DNA from: Plantago major
Taxonomy: Eukaryota > Streptophyta > Magnoliopsida > Lamiales > Plantaginaceae
Assembly (NCBI GenBank): GCA_026545765.1
Contig: CM048841.1
Span: 65,113,354-65,177,353 of the forward strand
Reading direction: 5' to 3'
DNA length: 64,000 nucleotides
Of the stretch, positions 22,951-33,207 are shown piece by piece (positions within the stretch are counted from its first letter, which is position 1; the number at the start of each line of letters is the position of its first letter). The notes under the pieces were generated by a model. It saw only the letters and a program-made list of their open reading frames with translations. It had not been told where the DNA came from and did not search any database. The position numbers and the translations under genes are program-made.

Positions 22951-23595
22951 GATCACCCAGTGAGGGGGAACACAAAAGAAGAAAGTAGTACAACTATCTG
23001 TAGTCAACTACTCTCTCGCGTTTTGTATTATTTCCATATTTGTGAAATATATGAACAGATGTATTGTTTGAAGATAAATTCAGAAAACAAAACTGTCCCT
23101 TAGTCACACAGAAGAAATGTGATTCAGATAGCTACTCGCCAAAGTTCATTAATTGGGCACGATTACATGAAGTGATTGTAATAATTGCTGGAAAAGCAAT
23201 CCCAGCCCTTGATGAAATAGGCATTCCAGATTCAACGGCCAAGATTTAATCTTGCTAAAAAGTAGTGGACTGTAAAAACAGTTATGGCCCACTAGCATTT
23301 AATGCAAAGTAGTTTTCACCCACGTCTTTCTGCACGTACACAGATACATATGCACAAAATAAATTTGTATGTATATGTCTGTTGAGATTTGCGTTGCTAT
23401 ATATATAGGATTTTGGCAAAAGAATTCACTTTTGCTCAATCCTACATTTGCAGTTGCATAAAAACAGCAAAAATTCCCAAATTCCCTGCAAATCTTCACT
23501 GCAAATACTGACTCCTACTTAGTTTTTCTGTAAAGAATCACTAATCTCCTATCTTACTCTCTTCTCGATTTTCAAAAATTTCACTATTTAAAGAG
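22652..23595 (+). other. pol-ORF3 spacer with hairpin array
   Basis: There is no ORF. From 22650 to 22950 lie seven short imperfect inverted repeats, each with 8-10 bp arms around a loop such as agacaggta. The rest is AT-rich and leads to ATG at 23596. A gtgaggggga purine run at 22960 resembles an internal polypurine tract. Sire-2 has the homologous spacer at 41211-42091. Confidence 0.7.
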
Positions 23596-24210
23596 ATGGC
23601 TCCAAAACGTGCTCTTACCCAGAAATCCCAGGCTACCACCTCTGTTACTGCTGAAAAGCAAGCACCAGTGTTGGTTATCAGGAACAATCGGTTGATAGGA
23701 GACTTCAATCCTGATCATTGGACTTCAAATCACAGGATGATTTGGAGTGGTGCCATGATTGAGGAATACCTAGTTGCTGCCATTGAAAACCAAGCTGATA
23801 GGAAGTTGATCCTTGGTATGCTTGAAAAGGCACAAATCAAGGGTTTCCTGTCTGCTATTCCCAGTGGAATTTCTTCACTGGATGTGTTGGAATTCTATAA
23901 CAATTCCAGGATTATTTCCTGTGTTTCTGAAGGCACTGAGATAGTGTCTATAAAATCAAAAGTTCAAGGAAAGGACATCCTTTTGAACTTGACAACTTTT
24001 TGTGAGTTGTTTGAACTTCAAAATCTTGGAAATGATTTTGAAATAAACACCAAGGATGATGATCTCCTTGAAGGTGTGAAACAACTATACAGTGATGTGT
24101 GTGATCTTGAAAAATCAGATACACCTATCGACTTCAAACTTGCTGACATCAGAACCAGACATCTGTTGGTTCATTGGGATGTATTGGCATGCATTCTTCA
24201 CATATGCTTT
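23596..24210 (+). pseudogene. Sire-1 ORF3, exon 1, first part
   Basis: The reading starts MAPKRALTQKSQATTS and is open for about 205 codons until element G interrupts it. It contains LDVLEFYNN, a GKDILLNLTTFCELFEL segment and RTRHLLVHWDVLACIL. This pattern recalls the putative plant transposon / envelope-like domain often found after pol in plant retroelements, though that is a memory-based resemblance. Exon 1 resumes at 31655 after G. The role is unknown: candidates are an envelope-like, RNA-binding or host-interaction protein. Confidence 0.75.
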
Positions 24211-25080
24211 TGTTGAGGGTATAAGTCCCCCAACCACTTAGAGATTGCTCCTTAAGTTGCTCCACACACAATGACTAGGATACCTTTAGGTAAAAACCAC
24301 CACACTCTTACGAGCCAACGTTTAAGAACCCGAGATCCTAAGCTTCTTCAAGGTGTCTTCTTGGAAAGGACCTGCACAAGTGACTTGGAGGGGGGGGGGG
24401 GGTTAGGACCGTAGACCCGGCTTGCTAAGTGTCAAACCGGTCTGAGACTTTACTCAAGAGAGACTGAAGATCTACTCTGTATAATAGTCGGGGAGGTAAG
24501 AGTTTGGGAAGAAGGCTTGACTTACCTTACATTATGAGGATATGTCCATATTTATAGGTTTCCCTTGATAAAGGGAGGACTCACAAGATCGCGCCAAGTG
24601 TTAGGCTCAGATTGCGCCAACAATGCTCTATTAGGCCCATGGCCCAATGTTTTGATAGGCCTATGGCCCAATAGGTTGGTTGGGTTAGGATGTCCCGCTT
24701 AGGACTGTAGTCCGTGACAGAGCGGTTAGGACGTCCCGCTTAGGACTGTAGTCCGATAGAGCGGTTAGGACGTCCCGCTTAGGACTGTAGTCCGTGACAG
24801 AGCGGTTAGGACGTCTTGCTTAGGACTGTAGTTCGTGACAGAGCGGTTAGGACGTCCCTCTTAGGACTGTAGTCCGCTAGAGCGCTTAGGACGTCCCGCT
24901 TAGGACTGTAGTCCGTGACAGAGCGGTTAGGACGTCTTGCTTAGGACTGTAGTCCGTGACAAAGCGGTTAGGACGTCCCGCTTAGGAATGTAGTCCGTGA
25001 TAGAGCGGTTAGGACGTCCCGCTTAGGACTGTAGTCCGATAGAGCGGTTAGGACGTCATGGACATATTTCTGTATCAACA
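24211..25080 (-). repeat. element G left LTR (3' LTR in element sense)
   Basis: This LTR is 870 bp with tips TGTTGA/TCAACA. A minus-strand TATA box lies at 24549-24556. A run of about 13 G at 24389-24402 is absent from the other LTR. The right third is a 41-bp tandem array. Confidence 0.9.
24683..25059. repeat. 41-bp minisatellite in G left LTR, nine units plus a partial
   Basis: The unit is ggttaggacgtcccgcttag followed by gactgtagtccgtgacagagc. Short variants ending gtccgatagagc are about 3 bp shorter. Each unit contains the small inverted repeat GGACTgtAGTCC. Confidence 0.92.
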
Positions 25081-25250
25081 TATGTCCCCCTAGTTTCCAA
25101 GTATCTTTGTAGAAGATAGTTGAGGAACTATAGTGTCCGGGGAGCTTAGGATGCCTTTGACGCCTTTGACATATTCCTATATCAACATATGTCCCCCTAG
25201 TTTCCAAGTATCTTAGTAGAAGATAGTTGTGGAACTATAGTGTCTGGGGA
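25074..25250. repeat. 107-bp duplication including the polypurine tract
   Basis: atcaacatatgtccccctag occurs at 25074 and again at 25181, each followed by the same tttccaagtatct...gaactatagtgt sequence. The segment contains the purine tract and the first bases of the LTR, so the element has two candidate plus-strand priming sites. Confidence 0.85.
25081..25093 (-). promoter_or_regulatory. element G polypurine tract
   Basis: On the minus strand, ctagggggacata abuts the LTR. A second copy lies 107 bp away, near 25188-25200. Confidence 0.75.
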
Positions 25251-28200
25251 GCTTCTTTGTGCGATCGATCTTGTGAGCTTTGAAAATTTTCCTTATCCGT
25301 GTCCTCTCTTGTCTTTCCCCTATCTCCCCCCCCCCCCCCCTCTTACAGTCCGAGACGAGATGTCTCGGACTGTAGGAAAAGAGATATTTATAAGCGAGAT
25401 AAGGGTCAAATGTGGAGGCTTAGGATCAGGGTTATGCAGATCCGAGGTGCCATGTTGGCTAAATTTTATCGCTCGGATGTCAGATCCGAGGAGTCATTTT
25501 TTGCAGGGTAAATAGCCATAATTGATATGCCGGACGCAGCTTGGCATTTTACCGAACGTTGTGATGCGGACCAATGGATGGACATTTGTTTAAGGTTAGG
25601 ACTAAAGCCCAAGATCTTTAGTTAGGATGGAAGCCCTAGTTGATTTGGGTGTAGTAGTGTACCTTGCTTCTGCTATTTTTATGCCTTCTGCCATTTGCCA
25701 CAAAGATTTCGTTGAAATTGTTCGTTTGGAAATTTCCCGAAAAGCTAATCATAGGTTACTATAAATAGTAAAATATACCACCCAAATCACCTATTTTCCA
25801 TCACAACACCACACAGCCACATCCACTTTTCTCCTTCCGGTGCTTTCCTTGTATGAATAGCAGCAGTCTGAGACGCTCCTCTTGCTGTTCCAGACTCTGT
25901 TCCACTACTTTTGTTCCGGCACGGATCTCGAGGCGAGTGATTTTGTTCCGGTACCACAAGTCAGTCCGGAGCTAGCAGTTCTGTCTGAGATCTATTCAAG
26001 ATCTGTTCTATTTCGTTGCAAATTGCCAAGTCCGAAGTGCTCCGAAATCTGCTCTGCCAATTTCTTGTTCAAAGCTTCTCCGGATCCGAGTTTTGCATCC
26101 GAATCCGAGATCTGAGTAATTGGGGGAAATAAGTGTCGGATTCAGGGGTGGAAGAGTGTTGTAGCCATGAATTAAAGATTAGGCTTTTGGAGAGTGATTT
26201 GGTGGTTTCTGCGAGGAGAGTTCTGGAGTTGAGCAAGAAGAGGGGTTATCTGGTTGCGTTGCAGATAAGCTTGTGCTTGTGCTATCTGTTAGTCCGAATC
26301 TTGTTTGCGTTCGTCTGTTCCGAAACACGGCGTGTTTTTCCATTCCGAAATCGTGCTCTGTTGCTACAATAATCTTGGTCTGACTTGCTGCAGTTCCGTC
26401 ACTCAAGCCCCGATCCGGAGTGAGTAACGGTTCCAGACCTGCTAATTATGTAGTCCAATCCGGATTGGGTCCTCTCTATTTTGTGCTACAGTACGAGGTG
26501 CTTCACTTTTGTTCAGTCCGATACGCTCTACTGTTGTTCGAATTCGCTGAGCTCCAGTGAGTCCGGATGGATTGCTACATTGCCCGAAGCTCTCTGTGTT
26601 TTGTTCCATCCTCTATGTCTTGTTTCTGTCCGGAGCACTCATTTTTGCTCAGTTTACCTCCGAAGCGTGGCCTTAGACCTTAGTGAACTACAATGCATAC
26701 TCATCAGCTTCTCGTCGTCTTCATGGCCGTATTCTTCGAGCTGATTAGTCCGAATTGAATCAGCTACAGTCGAAATTTGCCGGATACCACGAAGACAATG
26801 TTGCCCTTGCAATTTTATGCGGCTTTGTTCCGATTCGTAACGATGATTCACTAGAGCTGATGCAGCTAGCCTTTCCTACGGATAAGGAGTTGTTTTTCGT
26901 GTTGGTGAATCCCGAGATCCGAAGCTGCTGCGTTTTCTTGTCTAATCCGAAGCTATTCAGCCACAATCCGGATCTTGGGTCTTCTTGTTCTGTTTCGGAC
27001 CACTTGGTCGCATCTAGTTCTGTCTGCATCACTAAGTTTATTCTCTTTTCTGAGCTTCGAAGGAATTTGTCTTACAGGATTTTCCTTGAATCATAGAATT
27101 CGTGGAGCTTGGAAAGCAAACATCATGTGTGTGTTATGCTAGCAGGTCTCATGAGTCTTAGAAAATGGTGATGTAGTGGCGGACTTTAGGAAATCGATTC
27201 TGTAGAATCTACATACTTCTAGATAATGTACTTTGAGAGAAATAAAATGTCATTGAATATGGATCTGCTACAGTTGTTCGTAGAGCTTTGCCTTTTGTTC
27301 AAGGCTATCTGGATCCATCTGCTCCTATCTGTCCGAGCCCGCTTGTTGTTTGCTTCTTCTTGTCTCAGTCTGAATCTGCCGCTCCATCCCTGGTTCGGAT
27401 TCCGGAGCTCGCTGCAGTTTATTTCCAAGGTCCGGATCTAGCGATTCTTTCTCTGGTCGGATCTTTAGTCAAAATCCGGGCTGTGAGATCTTGTCCAAGA
27501 TCTGTTCGAGTTAGCGATTCCTATTTGCAGATGTAGTTCCGGTCTGAGGTATGTCCGGAGGTAGAAATTCCGTCCAAGTTCTCTCTTGCGAAGTCCGGAG
27601 CTAGCAGTTCTGTTTGAGATCTGTTCTCCGTTCATGTTTCGTGCTACAACAATTCAAATTTTGTAGCAAAGAAGTTTTTTACAGTCCGATGTTCAGCTTC
27701 ATCACCTACTTGTTCCGGATATGTGCTGTTTTCGTCGGAGGCAAGTTGTTCAGCCATTCTCTGTCCGAAACTCCAGTACTGCTCCGTTTTTGTTTAGTTC
27801 GCCACCTTGTTGATATTGTGGAGGGTGAGACGGCATCCCCATGTTTTAATGTCCAGTTTGCTGAAATTGCTAGGGCGCCATCGGCACAAAAGTTTGTTGT
27901 AGTGGCGGAGAGCTCCGAGACGAAATTGCATAGGCATGGTGACAGGAACCACATGATTAATCAGGAGAGGAGGTTGAAGTGGATGCAAGCCTGTGAACTC
28001 GTTTGTGTGTTGTTGTTCGAGTTCTCTAGGCGCGCCATTTTTCTCCGATCCCAGGTTTGAGTCAATAAGTTCAGTCCGAGATCTATGTTGTTCGAGATCT
28101 CTTTCCGCTCAAAGTCTTTTGAGTCCGAGTTCTTTTCTTTCCAGAAATTTGAGGCACCCACAACACAATAAGTTCGTTAACAACGGATGATATAAAAGTT

Positions 28201-29040
28201 CTGGTTCTTGTTCATTCTCTACTTCGGATATGCTATAGTGTCGGAAGCTTTCTCTCTTTGCTCCGGATCCCAGTTCGAAGCTTAGTTCGGCAAGAGTGGG
28301 CTCTTGTTCGAGCTTGTCTCTGCTGTCCGAGGCTCTGTACTGTTCATAGGTACAGTTCGGGATCGCAGCAGTTGTCCAAAGCGTCATCTTGTCCGAGTCT
28401 TTCTCTTCTTCTTTTGTATCACCATTTTTATTCGGTTTGCAATTCAATTTCGTTGATTCGAATGTTTCTGTAATTGAACATGTAGACCTTTGTCCGAATC
28501 TCTAAGTTCTGTTCCGACAACATGGCCTTTGTCTTGTAGCTAAGCTTACCATATAGGTTGCTATCATGTATTATGACAGTCAGTTAGCAAATTATGCTCT
28601 TATTGTGTGAGAGGTATGGTGATTTCATACATGATGTTTTTGCCATAAGGGAATTTCACCCTTTCGACAGGACACTCTTAAGAGCCAACGTGTGCTAAAT
28701 AGGCCCATCTTACTTAATGGGCACAGACGTATCGATGCAGGTTAGGACCTCTGCCGTCCTGGTAGACTTTTAGCGATAGCCAAGTAGTGCTTTTGAAAAA
28801 GATCCGAGCCTACTTGTCCGAGCCAAGACCGACTCGTATTAGCTACTTAGTGGGATTGACTTAACCCTTTTGTACAATCGAGGGTATTCTGATGTGAGGC
28901 GTCCGACCCGGAGTTTGTCTGATTCTAGGCTAGCTTCGGATGTTAGGCTTCCATTGTCTGTTTATTCAGTAAGAGTGATTGGACATGTGGTGAGGTCGGG
29001 TCGGACTGAGTAGATACGAAAGGACGTAGGATAGAGACGC
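25251..29040. other. element G interior, non-coding, rich in tccga/tccgg words
   Basis: No ORF shows a recognisable domain on either strand. Many short ORFs on both strands (for example at 25882, 26755, 27614) coexist because of low stop density. The words tccga, tccgg and gtccgagatc recur densely from about 25850 to 28520, and phrases such as gtccggagctagcagttctg occur twice (25964 and 27594). It may be degenerate repeat sequence or fragments of a captured gene. Confidence 0.5.
25344..25374. repeat. perfect 13-bp inverted repeat with 5-nt loop
   Basis: tacagtccgagac (25344-25356) and gtctcggactgta (25362-25374) are exact reverse complements around gagat. A run of about 15 C lies just to the left. 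In element sense this is a strong hairpin followed by poly-G, close to the 3' end of the interior. Confidence 0.85.
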
Positions 29041-29069
29041 TTTTCATTAGTGGAAAGATCCGGAAGCGG

Positions 29070-29310
29070 ACATCCAAATGGATGAGAGTCCGTGTGAGAG
29101 GATAACTCATCCATCCGTAAGAGGGATGGGGTGTTATCTTTTTAAACAACCGGTGTCGCGGGATGGTCCAAAGGAGGACATCCGAATGGACAAGAGTCCG
29201 TGTGAGAGGATGACTCATCCATCCGTAAGAGGGATTAGTTGTTATCTTCTTAAACAACCGGTGTTGCGGGATAGTCCGAAGGAGGACATTCGAGCGGACA
29301 AGAGTCCGTG
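29070..29310. repeat. 108-bp tandem repeat, about 2.2 copies
   Basis: agagtccgtgtgagagga recurs at 29085, 29193 and 29301 (last copy partial), a constant 108-bp period. Units also share ctcatccatccgtaagaggg and aaacaaccggtgt. Confidence 0.9.
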
Positions 29311-29474
29311 TTATGCCGAGACGGTCGGGCTTATATTGATGTACTTATGCCGAGACGGTCGGGCTTATATTGAAGTACTTATGCCGAGACGGTCGGGCTT
29401 ATATTGAAGTACTTATGCCGAGACGGTCGGGCTTATATTGAAGTACTTATGCCGAGGCGGTCGGGCTTATATAA
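29311..29474. repeat. 34-bp tandem repeat, almost five copies
   Basis: ttatgccgagacggtcgggc starts at 29311, 29345, 29379, 29413 and 29447. It begins exactly where the 108-bp repeat ends. Confidence 0.95.
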
Positions 29475-30009
29475 TTTCGTGGGTGTTGGACCCCCTTATT
29501 AATCGGAAACATGTCCTTGACGAATCATGTACGCTTGTAGTAAATAAAGTATTGATAAATAATGCGTGCATGCATGATGAATGAATGATGCAATGGATGT
29601 GAATGTATGGTAAATGATGATTTCAAGTTAAGTCAGAATACTTAGTTTTTCATCGAAAAATGTAGAGCATTATTTCCGGTTCTCCGTTTTAAGAGAAGCC
29701 AGCGAAATTGGAGATCGGGATTCGAAATAAACAAATCCCAACCTTTGAAAGTATCTCCTAGCTTTTAAGCTTATGGAGTTGGCCTCACCTTTGCTTGTGC
29801 AGCTAAAGGTGTAAGATGCTTGTCCTAGCCACTCTGGTGGTGGGAGACTTGTCCTGGCCACTTTGGCGTTGGAGACGGTCCTGGCCACTTTGGCGGTAGG
29901 AGGTTGTGCTATCCAAATTGGTAGCAAGTGTCGGATGTTTGTAGAACAATAAGTGTCTCACTTAGTTGGTTCGGAGGACGTAGTCTGAGCTTAGGGCGCA
30001 TCTCTAAGA

Positions 30010-30450
30010 CATGGTCAAGGACTCGCTCCGAGGATATGGTGAGAACATGGTCCGAGGCCACGGTGAGAACCTGCTCCGAGGAGAGGGTGAGGACCTGCTC
30101 CGAGGAGATGGTAAGAACCGGGTCCGAGGACATGGTAAGAGCCTGGTCCGAGGATATGGTGAGGACCTGCTCCGAGGAGATGGTGAGAACCTGGTCCGAG
30201 GCCATGGTAAGAACCTGCTCCGAGGAGATGGTGAGGACCTGCTCCGAGGAGATGGTGAGGACCTGCTCTGAGGAGATGGTGAGAACCTGGTCCGAGGCCA
30301 TGGTAAGAACCTGCTCCGAGGAAATGGTGAGGACCTGCTCCGAGGAGATGGTGAGAACCCGGTCCGAGGCCATGGTAAGAACCTACTCCGAGGAGATGGT
30401 GAGGACCTGCTCTGAGGAGATGGTAAGAACTGGGTCCGAGGACATGGTCC
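30010..30450. repeat. 24-bp minisatellite, about 18 copies
   Basis: The unit is ctgctccgaggagatggtga plus four bases, with higher-order alternation of ctgctcc and ctggtcc forms. Because 24 is divisible by three, the array is open on both strands: plus 29928-30491 gives a MVRTCSEE repeat and minus 29909-30373 a VLTISSEQ repeat. The minus reading lies in element sense about 500 nt after the primer site. Confidence 0.95.
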
Positions 30451-30499
30451 GACCCTATCCGGCCTTAGGGAGCCTAGGATATGGTGCCTAGGACGTGGG

Positions 30500-30877
30500 C
30501 CGAGGATTGTCCCTAGGGCGTGGTCCTATCCTGCCTTCCTTGGATGATTTTTGCTAAGTGCTCCACTGGCCTCATCTTCTTTTGCCTTCTCAAACCTTTT
30601 TAGGAAGAGTGTGATGTTCTCCACCTAAGACTTGATGGAGTCATCGGGTAAGAATGGTTGAGAAGGTAAGAGCCTTCATGTTATCATTCAGACCATTTGA
30701 CTCCATCGGGCTCTCATACCTAGTTAGATGACCTAGGGGACAAGTATCACTCGTCCTCTTCGCATGAGAGCTCTCCCTCACAGCCTAGGAGCTGAACTTC
30801 TTACTGCTTTAGTAACGGTTCTCACTGATCTTCTCGGTCTTTCCATTGCTGGAAGAGTATAGAGCCTCTTGTAACGT
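30500..30877 (-). other. element G leader after the primer site
   Basis: Minus-strand translation gives only short pieces: a basic MERPRRSVRTVTKAVRSS start near 30845, then stops, and later FLKRFEKAKEDEASGAL. This could be a wrecked gag start, but no domain can be identified. Confidence 0.3.
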
Positions 30878-30895
30878 TTCCCATAGACGGCGCCA
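30878..30895 (-). promoter_or_regulatory. element G primer binding site
   Basis: On the minus strand, TGGCGCCGTCTATGGGAA lies three bases after the LTR. This class of site is typical of Tat-type plant gypsy elements and fixes the orientation. Confidence 0.85.
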
Positions 30896-30898
30896 AAA

Positions 30899-31654
30899 TG
30901 TTGAGGGTATAAGTCCCCCAACCACTTAGAGATTGCTCCTTAAGTTCCTCCACACACAATGAGTAGGATAACTTTAGGTAAGAACCACCACACTCTTATG
31001 AGCCAATGTGTAAGAACCCGAGATCCTAAGCTTCTTCAAGGTGTCTTCTTGGAAAGGACCTGCACAAGTGACCTGGAGGAGGGTTAGGACCGTAGACCCG
31101 GCTTGCTAAGTGTCAAACCGGACTGAGACTTTACTCAAGAGAGACTGAAGATCTACTATGTATAATAGTTGGGGAGGTAAGAGTCTGGGAAGAAGGCTTG
31201 ACTTACCTTGCATTATGAGGATATGTCCATATTTATAGGTTTCCCTTGATAAAGGGAGGACTCACAAGATCACGCCAAGTATAAGGCTCAGATTGCGCCA
31301 ACAATGCTCTATTAGGCCCATGGCCTAATAGATTGGTTGGGTTAGGACGTCCCGCTTAGGACTGTAGTCCGTGACAGAGCTTTTAGGACGTCCCGCTTAG
31401 GACTGTAGTCCAATAGAGCGGTGAGGACGTCCCGCTTAGGACTGTAGTCCGTGAAAAGCGGTTAGGACGTCCCGCTTAGGACTGTAGTCCGTGACAGAGC
31501 GGTTAGGACGTCCCGCTTAGGACTGTAGTCCGTGACAGAGCGGTTAGGACGTCTCGCTTAGGACTGTAGTCCGATAGAACGGTTAGGACGTCCCGCTTAG
31601 GACTGTAGTCCGGTAGAGCGGTTAGGACGTCATGGACATATTTATGTATCAGTA
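30899..31654 (-). repeat. element G right LTR (5' LTR in element sense)
   Basis: This LTR is 756 bp. It aligns with the left LTR but has seven 41-bp units plus a partial (31341-31632) instead of nine, and lacks the G run. Its outer tip has mutated from tcaaca to tcagta. A minus-strand TATA box lies at 31230-31237. Confidence 0.9.
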
Positions 31655-33207
31655 GCTTTGATGGTCTACAAGGAGGTGCTGACCAGATAAGCCAAGAACG
31701 CTGGATGATGATGTTCTTGTTGAATCAACAGAAAAAAAAAGGCTGGAAAACCCTTTCAATTGGGGGAAGTACACCTTTATGAAACTTGTGAAGAAGATTC
31801 CAGACTTTGAGCCTAAAATCGTTAAGGGCCTTGCTGAGCTAAAAGCCACATTAAGCTATGGACTAAAGATATGCTTCTTGATGGAGAAGCTTGCCATTGA
31901 GCTCAGAGAGAAGGCTGACATAGCCAACAGTAACCTGCTCTACAAATATGAGTATACAAACATGATAAAAAAGGTTACTGCATCTCAGAAAGGTTCCAAG
32001 AAACGAAAGACTGATGAGGTATCTGAGGGTTCCATAGCGACCAAAAAGCCCAGAACTTCACGGAAGAAGTCTGCTGGCAAATCAGAAGGCATACCCATTG
32101 TGGATGTCGACTCTCAGATATCTGCTGCCACTACTGATGAACTAATCAATGAAGATGAACTCATCAATGCTGCTAAGTCCACAGCTGATGAAATCATCAA
32201 TGCTGCTAATAAGTCCACTGTTGATGAACTCATCAATGCTGATAAAAGCAGTGAGAAACCTCAAACACTCTCTGCAGAAGCAGCAGGGATTGTTGATAAT
32301 TCAGTCCCAGATTTCAATGAGGAATCTGAAGATGAGGGGGCAGCAATAATCCCCAAGGTTGCTGAAAGAGCAACTAGTTCAAAGGTTGTTGAAGAAGCAA
32401 CTGTGTCCAAAGTCACTGGACAAAACACACCATCAGAGCAAGTAACACTTAAGCATATTGAAGATGCTCTTATGAGTGGTAACTTAGTGTTGGAGGATAC
32501 AGCCATTGCCTCAACACTTAAAAGTCTGTCTCAAGCAGATCTGGATAGGCCTGATACAACATCACCTGCTTCATCCAGATCAGAATCACCACACCAACCA
32601 CAACAGCCAATAGTGGATGCTTCTGAGATGATACTTGAGTTACAGCATGAGATACCAGCATCTTTCCTTGCTGAAGAAAATCCTGTAAAAGAGAAGGTTC
32701 CCCAACTCAATGAGAGGGATCAAAATGAGGCATCTGCTCAGAATGATCAACCAGGGGAGGCAACTGAGTTGCACACTCAAGATAGGTCCGAAGTACCTCA
32801 AACTTCCACCAAAGAAGTGGTCCAAGAACAACAAGACCAACGCATGGAAACTTCACAAGTTCCAGAGACGAGTCAGCCTGACAAAGCTCAGGTAGCTGAA
32901 TGGTTTAACTCTTTACTTGTGATAACTTATGCTTAAATCTTGTTACTTATTAAAATTTCTTTGTTACAGGCTGAATTAGAAACACAAGAACAAGAGGAAG
33001 CTGGAAAGCTTTCCTCAGAGCCTCACCTCTTAAGAAATTTGAGCCTGTGCTACAGGTGATAGAGAGTTCCTTAAGATATTACTTTTCAGATATAAGTTAA
33101 TACACTTAACTAATTAAGTGGATGTTTCTAATAGGCTCCAACTGAAAAGAAGAATGATGAGGCTGAGAAGCCTAGCTCATCATAGAATCAACCAGAGACT
33201 CACATAG
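31655..33207 (+). pseudogene. Sire-1 ORF3, rest of exon 1 to exon 3
   Basis: Exon 1 resumes with DGLQGGADQISQERWMMMF and runs to 32891. It includes KIVKGLAELKATLSYGLKIC, the likely nuclear-localisation-like KKRKTDE, and a long acidic Ser/Glu/Thr-rich tail with repeated ELINADKS-like words. Intron 1 is 32892-32969, exon 2 is 32970-33055 (86 bp, frame lost by deletion), intron 2 is 33056-33134, and exon 3 begins at 33135. All junctions are GT-AG. Sire-2 inserted in exon 3 at catag (33203-33207). The run of nine A near 31732 adds a frameshift. Confidence 0.75.

Larger units (their letters stand above)
24211..31654 (-). mobile_element. element G: non-coding Tat/gypsy-like LTR element
   Basis: Two minus-oriented LTRs (24211-25080 and 30899-31654) and a perfect target duplication, gcttt at 24206-24210 and 31655-31659, define it. 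Read on the minus strand, the LTR start TGTTGATACA follows a ctagggggacata purine tract, and the other LTR end CCCTCAACA is followed by the primer site TGGCGCCGTCTATGGGAA, typical of Tat-type gypsy elements. The 5.8-kb interior has no recognisable gag or pol, so it is LARD-like and would need enzymes in trans. It carries several tandem repeats. Confidence 0.88.

Noticed and set aside
24683-25059. Regularly spaced 41-bp repeats resembling a CRISPR array
   Set aside because: Units are directly abutting with no unique spacers, lie in a plant LTR, and recur in the partner LTR.
25882-28473. Cluster of 60-150 codon ORFs as a host gene inside element G
   Set aside because: ORFs overlap on both strands, share no recognisable domain and have no consistent splice structure.
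29928-30491. 187-codon plus-strand ORF and 154-codon minus-strand ORF as real genes
   Set aside because: Both are consequences of a 24-bp repeat, which keeps all matching frames open; no domain is visible.
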